A stretch of DNA of 8,158 bases from JBBRLA01 sp038231615 (GTDB taxonomy: Bacteria > Myxococcota_A > Polyangia > Palsa-1104 > JAEUJZ01), in the NCBI GenBank assembly GCA_038231615.1, contig JBBRLA010000383.1:1-8158 (forward strand). Reading direction: 5' to 3'. The translations under genes and the position numbers were made by a program. Shown here one piece after another: positions 7,150-8,158 of the stretch (position 1 is the stretch's first letter; each line of letters opens with the position of its first letter). A model generated the notes under the pieces. The model searched no databases. It saw only the letters and a list, made by a program, of their open reading frames with translations, and was not told where the DNA came from.

Positions 7150-7751
7150 GCATCGACCCAAGCCGGATTCGCGTAGATGTCACGTTCGGCGCCACCGGAG
7201 GCCCGGTGCCTCGCGATCATGGCCACGCGCTCTTTGCTGCGCTGAACAATGCCCTGGGCGATCTGCACGAGGCGGAGTGGCTGGCGGTCATGCCCCTACG
7301 CGGAGAAGTGCGACCCGATGGCCTGCTGGCTCTTTCGAGTGGACAGGCAACGCTGAGGCTGCGTGTGTTGCCGGCGGCGCTGCCGCGTGTGCTGCCTCTA
7401 ACTGGCGTCGAGTTGCACATAAACGGCCATCCCCTTCGACTGGGGGCACCAAAGATATACGCGCTGACGCCGGCCCTGGCGCTCTACTCGTCGTTGGTTG
7501 TGATGACAGGGCTGATGGAGCCGGAGCCGTTCGCCGACGCGATCCGGCAGCGTCTGGATCAGCTCGGGGTGCGGACCGCGCTGACGTTGGGACGGCGGCG
7601 GGTGATGACCATTGGCGGGCGGAAGATAGTCGGATTTGGTGTCGAGTTGAGGGACCTTGCTGAAGAGGATTCTCTCCTCGTGCAGTACGAGGGCCTCGGC
7701 GGGAGACAGCGGCTGGGCTGCGGGGGGTTTGTGCCTCTTGTAGAGCGCTGA
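7146..7751 (+). CDS. cmx6: Cas6/Cmx6 family protein (subtype MYXAN type)
   Basis: This 201-residue protein belongs to the compact Cas6 branch first named Cmx6 in Myxococcus-type loci. Recognisable segments are PVPRDHGHALFAAL (20-33), LHEAEWLAVMPLRG (40-53), PALALYSSLVVMTGLMEPEPF (109-129), IVGFGVELRDLAEEDSL (161-177) and the closing glycine loop GLGGRQRLGCGGFVP (183-197). H25 and H27 lie in the first helix, where Cas6 enzymes often keep their catalytic histidine, so this may be the active repeat nuclease here. It overlaps cas6 by four bases (ATGA) and ends the operon. I recognise the family by these motifs; its presence in a Csm operon beside another cas6 is unusual. A clear ribosome site is lacking, consistent with coupling to cas6. 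Confidence 0.87.
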   Translation: MSIDPSRIRVDVTFGATGGPVPRDHGHALFAALNNALGDLHEAEWLAVMPLRGEVRPDGLLALSSGQATLRLRVLPAALPRVLPLTGVELHINGHPLRLGAPKIYALTPALALYSSLVVMTGLMEPEPFADAIRQRLDQLGVRTALTLGRRRVMTIGGRKIVGFGVELRDLAEEDSLLVQYEGLGGRQRLGCGGFVPLVER

Positions 7752-7769
7752 ACCGGGGGGTGACGAGAT

Positions 7770-8006
7770 TCAGAGCTTCAGCAGCTTGAAGGCGTGGGTC
7801 CACTGTTGACGCAGCATGCCCGGGGCGCACCAGAGCTGGCACAGGGCCTCGATAGGACGGACGCGGAGGCCGGCACCGTTCGCCACCCGCCATAACTCCC
7901 CGCCCTGCCGGCACAACGAAAGTCCCGACAAATGCTGTCCGTGCTGTCCGCGCTGTCCGAAAGCCAGAAGAATCAGGCACTTGCGAAAAGGCGTTGCCGT
8001 CCGCAC
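7770..8006 (-). CDS. Possible small minus-strand ORF or gene remnant, unrecognised
   Basis: A minus-strand frame of 78 codons runs from GTG at 8006 to TGA at 7770. The last ~43 codons (from GELWRVANGAG to HAFKLLKL) mostly end in G or C and give a plausible mix of residues, including LCQLWCAP, as in a real gene tail. The upstream part encodes GQRGQHGQH from the 9-base repeats and looks less like protein. No ribosome site is clear. It could be a decayed gene end, a dispersed non-coding element that happens to be open, or chance in GC-rich DNA. It would converge on the csm operon. I do not recognise a family. Confidence 0.2.
   Translation of the reverse strand: MRTATPFRKCLILLAFGQRGQHGQHLSGLSLCRQGGELWRVANGAGLRVRPIEALCQLWCAPGMLRQQWTHAFKLLKL
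7933..7959. repeat. Three tandem 9-base repeats (NGCTGTCCG)
   Basis: Three 9-mers, TGCTGTCCG, TGCTGTCCG and CGCTGTCCG, stand end to end. Related CTGTCCG and CCGTCCG units recur between 7995 and 8035 (for example CTGCTGTCCGTCCGTGCCG). Their role is unknown. They may mark an intergenic repeat family of the host. Confidence 0.6.
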
Positions 8007-8066
8007 TCCGCACTGCTGTCCGTCCGTGCCGTCCGCAAGGGTCGCCAGCCTGCTCCCGGTGCCAGA

Positions 8067-8156
8067 AGGAGCTGGAACGAATTAACTTGGCCACGTCTCT
8101 TGAAGTTCATGTGGGATCCGGGCGTCAAATGACCAAGTTAATTCGTTCCAGCTCCT
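8067..8156. repeat. 24-bp perfect inverted repeat with 42-base loop
   Basis: The left arm at 8067-8090 starts AGGAGCTGGAACGAATTAAC, and its exact reverse complement is at 8133-8156. The 42 bases between include a minor inner stem (CCAC 8091-8094 with GTGG 8111-8114). The arms are AT-richer in their middle than the rest of the window. No T-run follows, so it is not a standard terminator, and the ends do not match integron attC boxes. It may be a palindromic mobile repeat, the end of an element continuing past the window, or an assembly fold-back at a contig end. Confidence 0.85.
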
Positions 8157-8158
8157 AA

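Larger units (their letters stand above)
7752..8158. other. Region after the operon without a convincing gene
   Basis: These 407 bases hold no recognisable protein. A small stem (CTTCA at 7776-7780, TGAAG at 7787-7791) follows the last stop by about 25 bases, but no T-run follows, so it is at most a weak terminator. Next come short GC-rich repeats of CTGTCCG type (7933-7959 and about 7995-8035) and a 24-bp inverted repeat at the right edge. A minus-strand open frame at 7770-8006 is noted separately. Confidence 0.6.

Noticed and set aside
7776..7791. Intrinsic terminator after cmx6
   Set aside because: Only a 5-bp stem and no T-run follows.
7288..8094. 268-codon minus-strand frame covering cmx6 and the downstream region
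   Set aside because: It lies opposite most of cmx6, is rich in Arg/Pro/Ala/Ser as expected for a shadow, and has no recognisable motif.
8067..8156. Integron attC site
   Set aside because: The arms contain ATTAAC and GTTAAT but do not fit the RYYYAAC and GTTRRRY boxes, and the arms are perfectly paired without the extrahelical bases of attC.

Overview
The window holds most of a type III-A (Csm) CRISPR-Cas locus on GC-rich DNA. A CRISPR array (14-371) is followed by an unbroken plus-strand operon: csm1/cas10 (C-terminal half only), csm2, csm3, csm4, csm5, a CARF-domain sensor, cas6 and a second Cas6-type gene of the Cmx6/MYXAN family. The genes overlap by 4 bases (ATGA or GTGA) or lie 1-14 bases apart, so they look co-transcribed and translationally coupled. 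The last ~400 bases (7752-8158) hold no convincing gene. They carry short GC-rich repeats, a weak minus-strand frame and a 24-bp perfect inverted repeat at the right edge. There is no cas1 or cas2.

The host is a bacterium with high GC and a strong preference for G or C at third codon positions. The Cmx6 family was first defined in Myxococcus-type systems. The trailing CTGTCCG-type repeats would suit a large-genome environmental bacterium (deltaproteobacterial, planctomycete-like or similar). The sequence does not fix the taxon. Both window edges lie in repeats, as expected for a metagenomic contig that broke at repeats.

How the parts fit: the repeat, read on the minus strand, has a small GC hairpin followed by ATTGAGAC, the usual 8-nt crRNA handle of Cas6-processed type III repeats. 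One or both Cas6 proteins would cut there. The crRNA would be loaded on a Csm2/Csm3/Csm4/Csm5/Cas10 complex. Csm3 keeps its RNA-cleaving aspartate, and Cas10 keeps the GGDD palm that makes cyclic oligoadenylate. The CARF protein downstream is the expected receiver of that signal.

The most unusual point is at the left. The array is read leftward, so its leader should lie on its right, next to the start of the csm operon. Instead the last repeat abuts the Cas10 zinc ribbon directly. The leader, the operon promoter and the HD/first-palm half of Cas10 are all missing, and the two rightmost repeats are joined with no spacer. A single deletion or an assembly join at a repeat could explain all of this. 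Other points of interest are the two unlike Cas6 genes in tandem, of which the first lacks the usual N-terminal histidine, and a CARF protein whose output domain is not obvious.
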